Below are positions 14,725 to 22,491 of a stretch of 25,370 nt of DNA, in pieces. Source of the DNA: Acidithiobacillus sulfuriphilus (lineage in GTDB: Bacteria; Pseudomonadota; Gammaproteobacteria; Acidithiobacillales; Acidithiobacillaceae). Positions within the stretch are counted from its first letter, which is position 1. Each line of letters opens with the position of its first letter. The stretch spans positions 1 to 25,370 of the forward strand of contig NZ_RIZI01000159.1 of the NCBI RefSeq assembly GCF_003721225.1, given 5' to 3'. The position numbers and the translations under genes are program-made. The notes beneath the pieces are model-generated. The model was not told where the DNA came from. It did no database searches and was given only the letters and a program-made list of their open reading frames with translations.

Positions 14725-15606
14725 TTAGATCGCGGGGGCATTTCCCAGCGTTACGCCCTCCATGTCGGTTGCTGTGGCCATCCACCCCTGCTGTTCCTGA
14801 TGGCAAAACAGTGTCAAGCCCTGATCGCGGTATCGCTCAGCCTGATCCAGATGGGCAGCACCCGTATCCAGAAACACATGTCCAGCGACCTGCAACAAGC
14901 GGCCTTCCCGGGGCGGGGTGATGGTGTGCCCCACATAGGTACGGGACAACGCGGCCGGAACAATGGGGTTCTCGTGGGACAGGGCATAACGCAAGCTCCG
15001 TCCCCACAGCAGATGATCTTCCCAAGTCCCCGTAGCGTCATAGCCGATGACCTGATGCGGCTCCAGCCAGCGGGATGCGTGTCCTCTGCGAGAGTGGCGT
15101 CCGTTCCAGCACACCGCCACGCCATCCTCGCGTTCTGCCGCCAGTTCCGCGTGCAGTACCTGAAACCGCCCTGCGGGAGCCGTATTCTCAGCGTCGACGA
15201 TGCGTACCAAAGGCACCTGAGACAGCGCTGACCGCCACCGTTCACACTGTTCTTCATCCATCCGATAATGGCGGAACCAGTCCCATCCGCCATTGCGGGT
15301 CGCGGTCCGTTGGGCTTCCTCCCGCCGCATCTCCCGCAAATGACCCAGATTCAACGTGGCCAGCAGCATGGCGTCGTGGTTGCCCAGCACCGGATAAAAC
15401 CAGGGCGCTTCCAGCAGATCCAGCGCCCCGGCACTGTTCGGGCCGCGATCCACCAGGTCACCCACGCTGAACAGGCGATCCAGGTCATAATCGAAGGCGA
15501 CATGATCCATGAGCCTGCGCAGGACATCGGGGTGACCGTGAAGATCCCCCACGATGAAATCCCGGCCCTGAAGATTGGCCGGATGGGCTATGACACGCGG
15601 GTTCAT
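14725..15606 (-). CDS. PPP-family protein phosphatase (PrpA-like)
   Basis: The 293-residue product keeps all metal and phosphate motifs of the PPP family: GDLHGH (20-25), GDLVDRG (49-55), GNHD (75-78), LHAEL (151-155) and YVGHTI (224-229). The fold should hydrolyse phosphoserine/threonine or related phosphoesters with two metal ions in the cytoplasm. Bacterial relatives include PrpA/PrpB and ApaH-like enzymes, so a dinucleotide substrate is possible. Its ATG overlaps the stop of the upstream phosphoesterase (ATGA). The kinase gene follows after 21 bases. A kinase and a phosphatase side by side suggest opposing or sequential reactions on one substrate. Confidence 0.85.
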   Translation of the reverse strand: MNPRVIAHPANLQGRDFIVGDLHGHPDVLRRLMDHVAFDYDLDRLFSVGDLVDRGPNSAGALDLLEAPWFYPVLGNHDAMLLATLNLGHLREMRREEAQRTATRNGGWDWFRHYRMDEEQCERWRSALSQVPLVRIVDAENTAPAGRFQVLHAELAAEREDGVAVCWNGRHSRRGHASRWLEPHQVIGYDATGTWEDHLLWGRSLRYALSHENPIVPAALSRTYVGHTITPPREGRLLQVAGHVFLDTGAAHLDQAERYRDQGLTLFCHQEQQGWMATATDMEGVTLGNAPAI

Positions 15607-16460
15607 AAAACCTGCTCCTCCAGTTCAATCACCTGATCCAACTGCACGCCGGTACCTTCCCTCGGGTATCCGAAGGCGTTGGACAGCACCCGCACCGCAC
15701 CGATACGGTAATCCACCGCATGATGGGTATGGCCGTGCATCCATAGATGTACGCCAAGGTCACCAAAGCGCTGCACGGTTTCTTCCAATCGGCTGGCGTA
15801 GGCACCGGACAGATCATCCTGCCGGAAGGATTTGTAGATGGACGCCCATGCCGGTGCGTGGTGGGTGATCACGACCTTGTGGCCGGCCCAGGGCTGTGCA
15901 ATGGATGCCTCCAGCCAAACCTTACTGGCCAGATGCAGCTCCAGGGTATCCCGCGGCAAAAAACGCCGGGCACCCCCATGGCACCGTATCCGCTTATGAT
16001 CCTGCATGGTCTCCTGTGCCGCCCGCATGGAATAGGGGTCGCCGCCATCAAAATCAGACCACAGGGTGGCTCCGAAAAAGCGGATGTTGCCGATGTCCAC
16101 GCTTTGACTTTCCAGCAGAGTACACCGCGCCATCAGATCCTCCGGTAGATGTTTGGCCAGGCCCTCCCGCCACTTTTCCGGTGCCCGTTCGACGGATAAA
16201 CCCCAATAGTCATGGTTACCCAATATCGCCACGATATGCGGGAAGGGGGTTGCCGCGATCTTGAGCCAGTCGGCCAGCTTTTTGGGGGTGCCGAAGTCTC
16301 CCGCCAGCACGAGAATGCTGTCCCGGTCCGTCGGCAAAGGCGCCAGACGGACCGTTTGGGGCGGGTTCATGTCCAGATGAATATCCGACAGGAGGCGCAG
16401 AAAGGGCGGCGGATGGTCCGTCACGGCGAGCGTATCCTCCTCCGACAGTTCCCGTGTCAT
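15603..16460 (-). CDS. Calcineurin-like metallophosphoesterase
   Basis: The 285-residue product has the complete set of metallophosphoesterase motifs: LLSDIHLD (23-30), LAGDFG (52-57), GNHDYW (81-86), ITHHAP (198-203) and MHGHTHH (241-247). The motif spacing is that of cytoplasmic Icc/YfcE-like phosphodiesterases rather than of PPP phosphatases. There is no signal peptide. Its start overlaps the ATPase stop and its stop overlaps the next start, both as ATGA, so the three proteins should be made in fixed proportion. The substrate cannot be inferred from sequence; phosphodiesters in nucleic acids or cyclic nucleotides are possible. Confidence 0.88.
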   Translation of the reverse strand: MTRELSEEDTLAVTDHPPPFLRLLSDIHLDMNPPQTVRLAPLPTDRDSILVLAGDFGTPKKLADWLKIAATPFPHIVAILGNHDYWGLSVERAPEKWREGLAKHLPEDLMARCTLLESQSVDIGNIRFFGATLWSDFDGGDPYSMRAAQETMQDHKRIRCHGGARRFLPRDTLELHLASKVWLEASIAQPWAGHKVVITHHAPAWASIYKSFRQDDLSGAYASRLEETVQRFGDLGVHLWMHGHTHHAVDYRIGAVRVLSNAFGYPREGTGVQLDQVIELEEQVL

Positions 16461-18037
16461 TGCAACCAGTCTCCATTTCTGCCCGACGGCCGATCCGCCA
16501 TGGCCTGCATTTCCAGCAGTCGATACACCACTCCGCGCAGATCGCGCATGGACCGGGGGTTACGGGCAAAAGCCCGCTGCAGACGGTCCCTGACCGTGGC
16601 ATCCAGAGTGGGCAAGACAACCGTGTCCACGCCGTACTCCCGGGCGACATCCCGCCGCACGTTCTCCAGGATGCGATCAAAATCCTCCGCCTGGGGAAGC
16701 CCCACCCGGATGATCTCCCAACGGGAGCGCAACGGTCCCGGCAAATCCTCCAGACTGTTTGCCGTCGCCACCCAACTGATGGCGGAATAATCGACCTCGC
16801 CGAGGAGAAACTCGTCCAGCACCCTGCTGCTGCTGGCGGGTTCCAGAAACGTCAGCAAGGTCTCCCAGACCCGCCCGTTCTGGCGCCCCAGACCAACCTT
16901 GTCGATCTCGTCCAAGACCACCAAAGGGTTGGGGCACTGCCGCTCCAACATCATTTCCACCAGAAAGCCCGGACGGGCGCTGCTCCAGCCGCGCGCGGTG
17001 CCTTTCAGGAGCATATTGTCGCTGGCGCCGGCCAGCGGCACAAAGAGCGTCGGAGCGCCCATGGTTTCCCCCAACCGCCGCAGAAATCGGGTCTTGCCCG
17101 TACCGGCCGGTCCCAGAAGGAGCAGAGGCCGCAGTCGCAGACTGTCCGCGCCCAGGCGCTGGGCCATGACCTGCTGCCGTTCCAGCGCACCGATCGCCGC
17201 TTCCATCCAGGGAAACTCCTGCCGCAGCAACTTCGCCCAGGAAAGACTCCGTGGCCATGCCGCCAGCGGCAGAGGGCGCAGGAGGGGACGAAAACGCTCC
17301 AGACCGCGACGGTCATCCTCCTTCTGGGGCGACTGCATGGATTGCAGCACCACCCGCCGGGAACGCATGTCCTCCTCCGGGATTTCCGCTTTGCCCAGCA
17401 CGCGCTCCAGCACACACTGGAGCGGAAAGAGGCGAAGCGGCACCTTGGTTCCATTTTCTTGGGTAAATCGGTCGACCTCCCGGGCCAAGTCCGGGTCCTC
17501 CAGCCGCGCCACGGCCTGCAAGCCCATCTCCAGCGTCAGTGATTTGCATTGTCCGCTGCGATCCTGGCCCTCCATCCAGAAATCGGCCTTGTTGCGCAGT
17601 TGCGCGCTCCAGAAAAAAAAGGCATCTCGCAGGAAGGTCCCGTAAGCCTTTGGCCGTAGGCGCGCTGCCAGCACCAGGACATAGATCTCCCCGATCTGCG
17701 AGCCGAGCTGCGCCGCCACCGTCGCCCACTGCCAGGCGAATTCCTCCGGCGGGCTCCAGCAGCCCTCTTTCTGTACCGCTTCGGCCAAGTCCCCCGATGG
17801 AGAGCAGGCGAACACCATTCCGAGGGTAAAACGCCGGGTTTTTTCCAGGACCTGGGTGGGCCAATCCTGGGGAAGGAGTCCGGAATACCCGCTGGCGGCC
17901 ACGCGCACAGGAGGAATCCCTTGGGTAACCCAGAGGGGTACCGATTTGCCATTTTTCAGCATGCTCTCGCAAAGCGCATCCAGGCAATCCACCAGACGGG
18001 GCAGACGCTCTTCGAGGTCGGTGTACCAAACGAACAT
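16457..18037 (-). CDS. Lon-like AAA+ ATPase without protease domain
   Basis: The product is 526 residues; the ATG at 18037 follows AAAGGAG by seven bases. Residues 1-270 form a mostly helical N-terminal region that I do not recognise. The AAA+ module follows: LLLLGPAGTGKT (Walker A, 305-316), LVVLDEIDKVG (Walker B, 372-382), VATANSLEDLP (sensor 1, 423-433) and PLRSRWEII with candidate arginine fingers. A C-terminal helical lid contains NPRSMRDLRGVVYRLLE. The order and wording of these motifs are closest to Lon (DEIDK, T-A-N, R-x-E/W-I), but no Ser-Lys protease domain follows. It is probably a remodelling ATPase and heads the operon. Confidence 0.88.
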   Translation of the reverse strand: MFVWYTDLEERLPRLVDCLDALCESMLKNGKSVPLWVTQGIPPVRVAASGYSGLLPQDWPTQVLEKTRRFTLGMVFACSPSGDLAEAVQKEGCWSPPEEFAWQWATVAAQLGSQIGEIYVLVLAARLRPKAYGTFLRDAFFFWSAQLRNKADFWMEGQDRSGQCKSLTLEMGLQAVARLEDPDLAREVDRFTQENGTKVPLRLFPLQCVLERVLGKAEIPEEDMRSRRVVLQSMQSPQKEDDRRGLERFRPLLRPLPLAAWPRSLSWAKLLRQEFPWMEAAIGALERQQVMAQRLGADSLRLRPLLLLGPAGTGKTRFLRRLGETMGAPTLFVPLAGASDNMLLKGTARGWSSARPGFLVEMMLERQCPNPLVVLDEIDKVGLGRQNGRVWETLLTFLEPASSSRVLDEFLLGEVDYSAISWVATANSLEDLPGPLRSRWEIIRVGLPQAEDFDRILENVRRDVAREYGVDTVVLPTLDATVRDRLQRAFARNPRSMRDLRGVVYRLLEMQAMADRPSGRNGDWLQ

Positions 18038-18051
18038 TTCCGGCTCCTTTC

Positions 18052-18070
18052 TGTGGACACCTGGTCCACA
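18052..18070. promoter_or_regulatory. Perfect inverted repeat, putative operator
   Basis: TGTGGAC-ACCTG-GTCCACA is a perfect 7+5+7 inverted repeat. It lies directly downstream of the minus-strand -10 box and 15 bases before the ATPase ATG. A third TGTGGAC stands alone at 18137-18143, close to the divergent HTH gene. Placement at the predicted transcription start suggests a repressor site, perhaps for the divergent HTH protein. Confidence 0.65.
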
Positions 18071-18078
18071 TTGGCAGC

Positions 18079-18107
18079 ATATTACTACTATAGTGCAGAC
18101 TTGTCAA
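18079..18107 (-). promoter_or_regulatory. Sigma-70-type promoter for the ATPase/phosphoesterase operon
   Basis: On the minus strand TTGACA (18107-18102), a 17-base spacer and TAATAT (18084-18079) form a good promoter. Transcription would start near 18072, giving a leader of about 35 bases. TTGTCA (18101-18106) on the plus strand overlaps the same bases, but I see no convincing -10 box for the divergent gene. Confidence 0.6.
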
Positions 18108-18197
18108 TTATCCTGTACTATATGTCTATCAAGGGATGTGGACTTGCCGCATGGCGGGCTTCATCCTTACTTCCTATCTGCACACAGGAGTTTCACC

Positions 18198-19349
18198 ATG
18201 CCGCGCCCCGCGCTCTCTTATTCCGTAAGTCTCGAGCCCCTATCCGATTTCTATACGCTATCGCCCTGGAGCCTGGCGGAGATGGCCCGCCGCTTCGGAC
18301 TGGGCCGCTCCAATCTGATGGGCTTGTTACGGGGTGAACGCACCATCAGCAATGACAAGCTGATGGCGTTATTGCGCTGGTCCGGTCTGGAGGTGGTGGA
18401 CGGCACATTGCGACTGGCCCCCGGGCTGCATGTATGGCGCGTCGCTTCGGTCAAACATCTGGAAGCCTTTGCACGCCTCCCCGCAGGCCTGCAGCCGGAG
18501 GATGCGTGGGATCTGGTCACCGAAGCCGATCGTCCCCGGCGCGAGTGGATTCATGTGTTGAGCCAACCCTGCGACGCGCGGCAGGTCCTGTTATCCGTAC
18601 GCCCCGATTATTATCCCCTTCTACGCGACCACCGGCCGGGCCTGGGACGGCCTCACAGGCTGCACCATTTTGCTGGTGGAAGAAAATATGACGAGATCGC
18701 GGGTCAGCTCGGAGGAGAGCATCTCTACATTCCCTCTGCGGAAGGGACCCGGCTTTTCACAGACCCAGAGGCCCAAAATATGGGCAGGGCTCCGGAAATA
18801 AACGAATGGGCGCGTTGGTTGCGGCAGTCTCTCCACGTGGATACCAGCCCTTGGTTACTGCCCGGATTGGCGGCGGAGGAGACGCAAGGCGGAGGATCAA
18901 CCCCGCCGGCGACATCGGTTCACCCTGAAGCCTGTCAGCATGCCTGGACGGCACTGACCCACCGGCTCGATACCGGTGGAACGCATGCCGATATTTGCGA
19001 CGTCCCGGTTTTTTCTCTGGGCGATATTCATCAATATCCTGCAGGAATGGTCCGCCTGGACCGGTCTTTTCTGGGCGAGAAGGCTATGGAGTATGGCAAA
19101 GCGCAGCGCTTGCGCCTTTACAAGGACGAAAACACCGGGGTGATGTGGCTCGTTGTGATGAATGGGCAGTCCCCTTGCGGCCTGCCGGACGCATTTTCCT
19201 CCGACAGGATTGGCGATTTCGCCCTTCTGCTACAAGGAGAATCGCTCCTGGTTGACAGGATCTCCGCCCCTGGACACATTCTGGGTCGGGTTCTGAGCCG
19301 CATGGCAATTCATGAAACGGACGCTCACCAGATCGCCACTCCGGAGTAG
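18198..19349 (+). CDS. HTH protein, likely regulator of the divergent operon
   Basis: The ATG at 18198 has AGGAG eight bases upstream and gives 383 residues; the frame is open further left, but that region holds the promoter. Residues about 23-62 (WSLAEMARRFGLGRSNLMGL, then GERTISNDKLMALLRW) look like a Cro/C1-type helix-turn-helix. The remaining 320 residues contain Arg/Pro-rich and Gly-rich stretches and a C-terminal alpha/beta part (YGKAQRLRLYKDENTGVMWL). I do not recognise a ligand-binding family. The gene is divergent from the ATPase operon across a 160-base region with an inverted repeat. By position it is the regulator or sensor of that operon. Confidence 0.75.
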   Translation: MPRPALSYSVSLEPLSDFYTLSPWSLAEMARRFGLGRSNLMGLLRGERTISNDKLMALLRWSGLEVVDGTLRLAPGLHVWRVASVKHLEAFARLPAGLQPEDAWDLVTEADRPRREWIHVLSQPCDARQVLLSVRPDYYPLLRDHRPGLGRPHRLHHFAGGRKYDEIAGQLGGEHLYIPSAEGTRLFTDPEAQNMGRAPEINEWARWLRQSLHVDTSPWLLPGLAAEETQGGGSTPPATSVHPEACQHAWTALTHRLDTGGTHADICDVPVFSLGDIHQYPAGMVRLDRSFLGEKAMEYGKAQRLRLYKDENTGVMWLVVMNGQSPCGLPDAFSSDRIGDFALLLQGESLLVDRISAPGHILGRVLSRMAIHETDAHQIATPE

Positions 19350-19386
19350 TCCATAGGGAGTGCGGCTATCCGGCGAAGCAGGTCGT

Positions 19387-19401
19387 ATTGACAATGTCAA
19401 T
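19387..19401. promoter_or_regulatory. Palindromic operator of the brnTA operon
   Basis: ATTGACA-A-TGTCAAT is a perfect 7+1+7 palindrome. Its left arm contains the -35 hexamer, so bound repressor would exclude RNA polymerase. BrnTA operons are known to be repressed by their own proteins. Confidence 0.6.
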
Positions 19402-19415
19402 CTTTGCCCTATGCT
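19388..19415 (+). promoter_or_regulatory. Promoter of the brnTA operon
   Basis: TTGACA (19388-19393), a 16-base spacer and TATGCT (19410-19415) lie just upstream of the toxin ATG at 19423. The leader would be very short or absent, which fits the lack of a clear ribosome binding site before that ATG. Confidence 0.55.
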
Positions 19416-19422
19416 GACCCTT

Positions 19423-19723
19423 ATGGATATTCATTACGAACTGAACGGACTTTACTTTTGTCTGGGACGACAGGAAAGCCGCCAGCAATCCCAGAAAACA
19501 TGACGGGGTGACGTTCGAGGAAGGGGCTACGGTGTTTTTCGATCCCTTCTTCCGCCTGGTGGACGCCAGTAGCGCTCATGAGGCCAGAGATGCGGCCATT
19601 GGCTCCAGCGCGGCGGGGCACCTGCTGTTTATAGTACATATTGAGATCGAGGACGAATCCATCCGCATTATTTCGGCCCGCAAACTGACCAATGATGAGA
19701 GGCAAGATTATGAGTATTCCTGA
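19423..19723 (+). pseudogene. brnT: BrnT-family toxin, frameshifted
   Basis: The start MDIHYELNGLYF is followed by an extra T in a four-T run (19456-19459). Without it the frame reads VWDDRKAASNPRKHDGVTFE, then a loop and LLFIVHIEIEDESIRIISAR and ERQDYEYS. This is the full BrnT layout: WDxxKxxxNxxKHGVxFExA at the start and RIISARxxxxxERxxYE at the end. BrnT is a ribonuclease-like toxin (DUF497). As read, translation stops after 26 residues. The start and stop of the gene and its partner remain in place, so it was lost recently or the base is a sequencing error. Confidence 0.85.
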
Positions 19724-20000
19724 ACGTATCAAAACCCGTCTGAACAAGGAGCGCCCCATGACCACGGTCACGCTGCGGATACCGGTAGACGTGGTCGAAT
19801 CCCTGAAAGAAATCGCACCACAGCGCGGATTTTCTGGCTATCAGCCATTGCTCAAGGCGTATGTGAGCGAGGGGCTACGGAAGGATGAAGCGCGGTACAC
19901 CTTCGGGGCCACCGCCCGGCTGATTGCTGCCCTGAGAAAGCGCGGTGTCCCTCAAGAGGTACTGGATGAGGCCGTGAAGGATGAGGCCATATCCGCGTGA
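19710..20000 (+). CDS. BrnA-like antitoxin
   Basis: The 96-residue product starts MSIPERIKTRLNKERPMTTV. The TLRIPVDVVESLKEIAPQRG segment looks like a ribbon-helix-helix DNA-binding part, and GFSGYQPLLKAYVSEGLRKD is typical of antitoxins beside BrnT. The C-terminal half is helical (RLIAALRKRGVPQEVLDEAV). It overlaps the toxin stop by 14 bases; an ATG at 19692 would add six residues. The frame is intact although the toxin is broken. It should neutralise BrnT and bind the palindrome upstream. Confidence 0.8.
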   Translation: MSIPERIKTRLNKERPMTTVTLRIPVDVVESLKEIAPQRGFSGYQPLLKAYVSEGLRKDEARYTFGATARLIAALRKRGVPQEVLDEAVKDEAISA

Positions 20001-20075
20001 TTGCAGGTTCATCCCCGGCGGCAGATGCCACCGTCTCTTGCGCATACAAATGGATAAGGTGATCCCGGAAGGAAG

Positions 20076-20104
20076 TTGCGCCTTTGACTGCACTATCATA
20101 AAAT
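20076..20104 (+). promoter_or_regulatory. Putative promoter of the FitAB/VapBC-type pair
   Basis: TTGCGC (20076-20081), a 17-base spacer and TAAAAT (20099-20104) lie 34 bases before the antitoxin ATG. The palindrome TGCATGCA (20104-20111) touches the -10 box and could be part of an operator. Confidence 0.45.
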
Positions 20105-20137
20105 GCATGCAACGACGGCATGTTAATGGGGTGGCTT

Positions 20138-20392
20138 ATGGCGATGCTGACTATACGGAACCTTCCTGAAGAAGTGCGGCGTGCATTGCGCATGCGTGCC
20201 GCACAGCATGGGCGAAGCACTGAGGCTGAGGTCCGGTCGATATTAGAAGAAGCAGTGAAGCCACAGGGGCGGGTGAAGCTGGGGTCACTGCTGACTGAGA
20301 TTGGCCGTCGCGCCGATCTGACCGATGAGGACCTCGCGGTCTTCGAGCGGATGCGCGACAAAACTCCTGTAGAGCCGGTACGTTTTGAATGA
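20138..20392 (+). CDS. FitA/VapB-type ribbon-helix-helix antitoxin
   Basis: The 84-residue product begins MAMLTIRNLPEEVRRALRMR and continues with AAQHGRSTEAEVRSILEEAV. This is the FitA-like pattern: a strand with T-I-R-N-L-P and helices containing A-x-x-x-G-R-S-x-E-A-E-x-R. I chose ATG 20138 over 20120 because the family starts next to the T-I-R-N strand and GGGGTGG lies before it. The C-terminal tail would wrap around the toxin. The stop overlaps the toxin start by four bases (ATGA). Confidence 0.85.
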   Translation: MAMLTIRNLPEEVRRALRMRAAQHGRSTEAEVRSILEEAVKPQGRVKLGSLLTEIGRRADLTDEDLAVFERMRDKTPVEPVRFE

Positions 20393-20814
20393 TTCTTCTC
20401 GATACCAACGTCATTTCGGAACCCCTGCGAAAGGCGCCCGAGATAGGCGTTGTCACCTGGATCGATGCGCAACCCATTGAGACGCTTTATCTTTCAACGG
20501 TCACCATTGCTGAGTTACGGCTGGGCATTGAAATGCTGCCGACTGGCCGGCGCCGGGATATCCTCCATGAGAGTCTGGAAGACCGTGTGCTGCCCATGTT
20601 TGTCGGGCGGGTGCTGGTATTTGACCTGGCTGCCTCGCAGGCTTACGCGCGTTTAATGGCAAAATCTCGGGGTGCCGGTTTTGCCATTGGCAGGGCGGAT
20701 GGTTATATCGCAGCGATTGCTGCCGCCAATAAGATGACCGTAGCCACGAGGGATACTGGCCCGTTCCTGTCTGCAGGGATAACTGTCATCAATCCATGGG
20801 CATTATCGGCGTAA
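20389..20814 (+). CDS. PIN-domain toxin, FitB/VapC type
   Basis: The 141-residue product has the PIN-domain acidic residues in their usual places: MILLDTNVISE (first Asp), TIAELRLGIE (Glu), and the later aspartates in IGRADGYIAAIAA and ATRDTGPF. These bind Mg2+ for RNA cleavage. The closing G-I-T-V-I-N-P-W is typical of FitB-like proteins. The frame and active-site residues are intact, so this module is probably functional. Confidence 0.88.
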   Translation: MILLDTNVISEPLRKAPEIGVVTWIDAQPIETLYLSTVTIAELRLGIEMLPTGRRRDILHESLEDRVLPMFVGRVLVFDLAASQAYARLMAKSRGAGFAIGRADGYIAAIAAANKMTVATRDTGPFLSAGITVINPWALSA

Positions 20815-21304
20815 CGGCAGGCCTTTCCCGCTGAATACGCGACCGCACTGTTAACGGACAAAATAGTTTCATCCTGAACAAAAAAGTAGCACCATCAACA
20901 ATAGAGTATCATCCTAGCCCCCTGATCCACAGACGACTGAGTATGCTTGTAGGACACAAGGTCGGCTCAGCTATGGACGGCGTGAAAGCAGCGAGGGAAT
21001 GTATGCTCGAAGCGCGCGGTGGCAATCCGTCTTTGGCCTTTTACGACAGGCATTGTTTACTGACGACGGGGTGCTGTAGCATCTTGTGGAGCGAACGGCA
21101 GTAACAGACTGTAAGCAGTCATCCAGTTTTCGTTGGCGACGGGCGGGGTGATGCTTTCCTTGCGTCAGGCACCCAGTCGAAACCGACAACTAGACAATAC
21201 CATCCGGAAGCATAGTACCATTGGTTTCGTCTACCCATCATCCTGTTGCGCTGGAGTCACCATTGGCCCCGTCCCTCTCCACGAACACTCTCTGAGATCA
21301 TGTT
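20815..21304 (+). other. 490-base region without a supported gene
   Basis: No gene with family support is seen. A 53-codon ORF from ATG 20943 to TAA 21104 (MLVGHKVGSAMDGVKAARE onwards) has a protein-like composition but no ribosome binding site or recognised family. The stretch 21083-21130 resembles 25135-25180 (shared ggcag...cagactg.aagcag.cat). These look like remnants of a common lost element. No clear promoter for the VOC gene was found. Confidence 0.4.
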
Positions 21305-21703
21305 ATGCGCATAGACCGCCTGGATCATATCGTCCTGACCGTGGTGGATATATCCGTTACGATCGACTTCTATTCACGGGTATTGGGCATGCAGGAAATC
21401 ACCTTTGGTGACCAGCGAAAGGCCTTGGTCTTTGGGCAGCAAAAAATCAACCTGCATTCGGCAGGGCGTCCCATCGCTCCGCATGCGGCCAGTCCCACTC
21501 CCGGATCGGCGGATTTGTGCTTCATTGTCACCGGTGGTATCCAAGAGGTGCTCGCCCATCTGCAGACCTGCGGAGTCGCCCTGGAAGCCGGTCCCGTACC
21601 ACGCACTGGAGCCACGGGGCCGATCACTTCTGTCTACTTCCGGGATCCTGATGGCAATTTGCTGGAGGTGGGCACCTATGATCACTCGGGCCATGAGTCA
21701 TGA
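21305..21703 (+). CDS. VOC (glyoxalase/bleomycin-resistance-like) family protein
   Basis: The 132-residue product is a single-unit vicinal oxygen chelate protein. The strands start with IDRLDHIVLTVVDISVTIDF (metal ligand His) and YSRVLGMQEI. KINLHSAG carries another candidate ligand, and VYFRDPDGNLLEVGTY closes with the ligand Glu. Such proteins form dimers that bind a divalent metal and act on small molecules; the substrate is not predictable. The stop overlaps the next ATG by four bases, so it is cotranslated with the dehydrogenase. Confidence 0.85.
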   Translation: MRIDRLDHIVLTVVDISVTIDFYSRVLGMQEITFGDQRKALVFGQQKINLHSAGRPIAPHAASPTPGSADLCFIVTGGIQEVLAHLQTCGVALEAGPVPRTGATGPITSVYFRDPDGNLLEVGTYDHSGHES

Positions 21704-22443
21704 CCGATAATCCTCGCGTCGCACTTGTCACCGGCGCCACCTCCGGCATTGGTCTGGCTATCGCGCAGCGTTTAACGCAGGCGGGATATTTGGCGGCCCT
21801 GCATTCCCGCGCTTCCTCCGATGCGGGTCTACAAGCGGCAGCAACGCTGGCGGGCGCCCACTATTTTCAGGCAGACTTGCTGGAGGATGGTGAGCGCCGG
21901 GATCTGATCGACCAGGTGTACGCGCACTATGGTCGGCTCGACGTGTTGGTCAATAACGCGGGTGAATCCCGTGTGATTCCGCACGATGATCTCCTGGCCG
22001 CGACACCTGATCTCTGGCACCGCCTCTACGAACTCCATGTGGTGGCGCCCTGGCAACTCGTCGCGCTGAGCGAACCCTATCTGCGGGCGGCATCGACGGC
22101 CGAACACCCGGCATCGGTGTTAAATATCAGCTCCCATGCCGGCGTACGACCCAAGGGTGCTTCCATACCTTACGCCGCCAGCAAGGCCGCATTGATCCAT
22201 GTCACCCGCTTACTCGCCAAAACTCTGGGACCCGATATCCGGGTGAACGCTATCGCACCGGGGCTGGTGGATACATCGCTGACCGAAGATTGGGCGATCA
22301 TTCGCGAACAATGGATTCGCGATGCCCCCATGCATCGAAGCGCGCGCCCTACCGATATCGCAGATGTCGCCATGATGCTAACCGAATCGACCTATCTGAC
22401 GGGAGAGGTGATTGTGGTGGATGGCGGGATGAACCTGCTTTAA
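21700..22443 (+). CDS. Short-chain dehydrogenase/reductase (SDR)
   Basis: The 247-residue product is a classical SDR of normal length. It has the nucleotide-binding TGATSGIG near the N terminus, the NNAG motif (VLVNNAG), the catalytic serine in NISSHAG and YAASKAA with the Tyr/Lys pair. The C-terminal part has VNAIAPGLVDT and GEVIVVDGG. It should oxidise or reduce an alcohol/carbonyl with NAD(P)H in the cytoplasm; the substrate is unknown. It overlaps the VOC gene, which may act on a related compound. Confidence 0.9.
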   Translation: MTDNPRVALVTGATSGIGLAIAQRLTQAGYLAALHSRASSDAGLQAAATLAGAHYFQADLLEDGERRDLIDQVYAHYGRLDVLVNNAGESRVIPHDDLLAATPDLWHRLYELHVVAPWQLVALSEPYLRAASTAEHPASVLNISSHAGVRPKGASIPYAASKAALIHVTRLLAKTLGPDIRVNAIAPGLVDTSLTEDWAIIREQWIRDAPMHRSARPTDIADVAMMLTESTYLTGEVIVVDGGMNLL

Positions 22444-22491
22444 GCCATCGCGGCGAATAAATGGGATTTTTTTACGACGATGGGGATAGCC

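Noticed and set aside
16454..17542. Plus-strand ORF of 362 codons
   Set aside because: Antisense to the AAA+ gene with its Walker and sensor motifs. The product is Gln/His/Pro-rich low-complexity sequence, typical of a GC-rich shadow frame.
17856..18197. N-terminal extension of the HTH protein to the upstream end of the frame
   Set aside because: It would overlap the ATPase gene and run through the promoter and operator. ATG 18198 has a proper ribosome binding site and the HTH follows at the usual distance.
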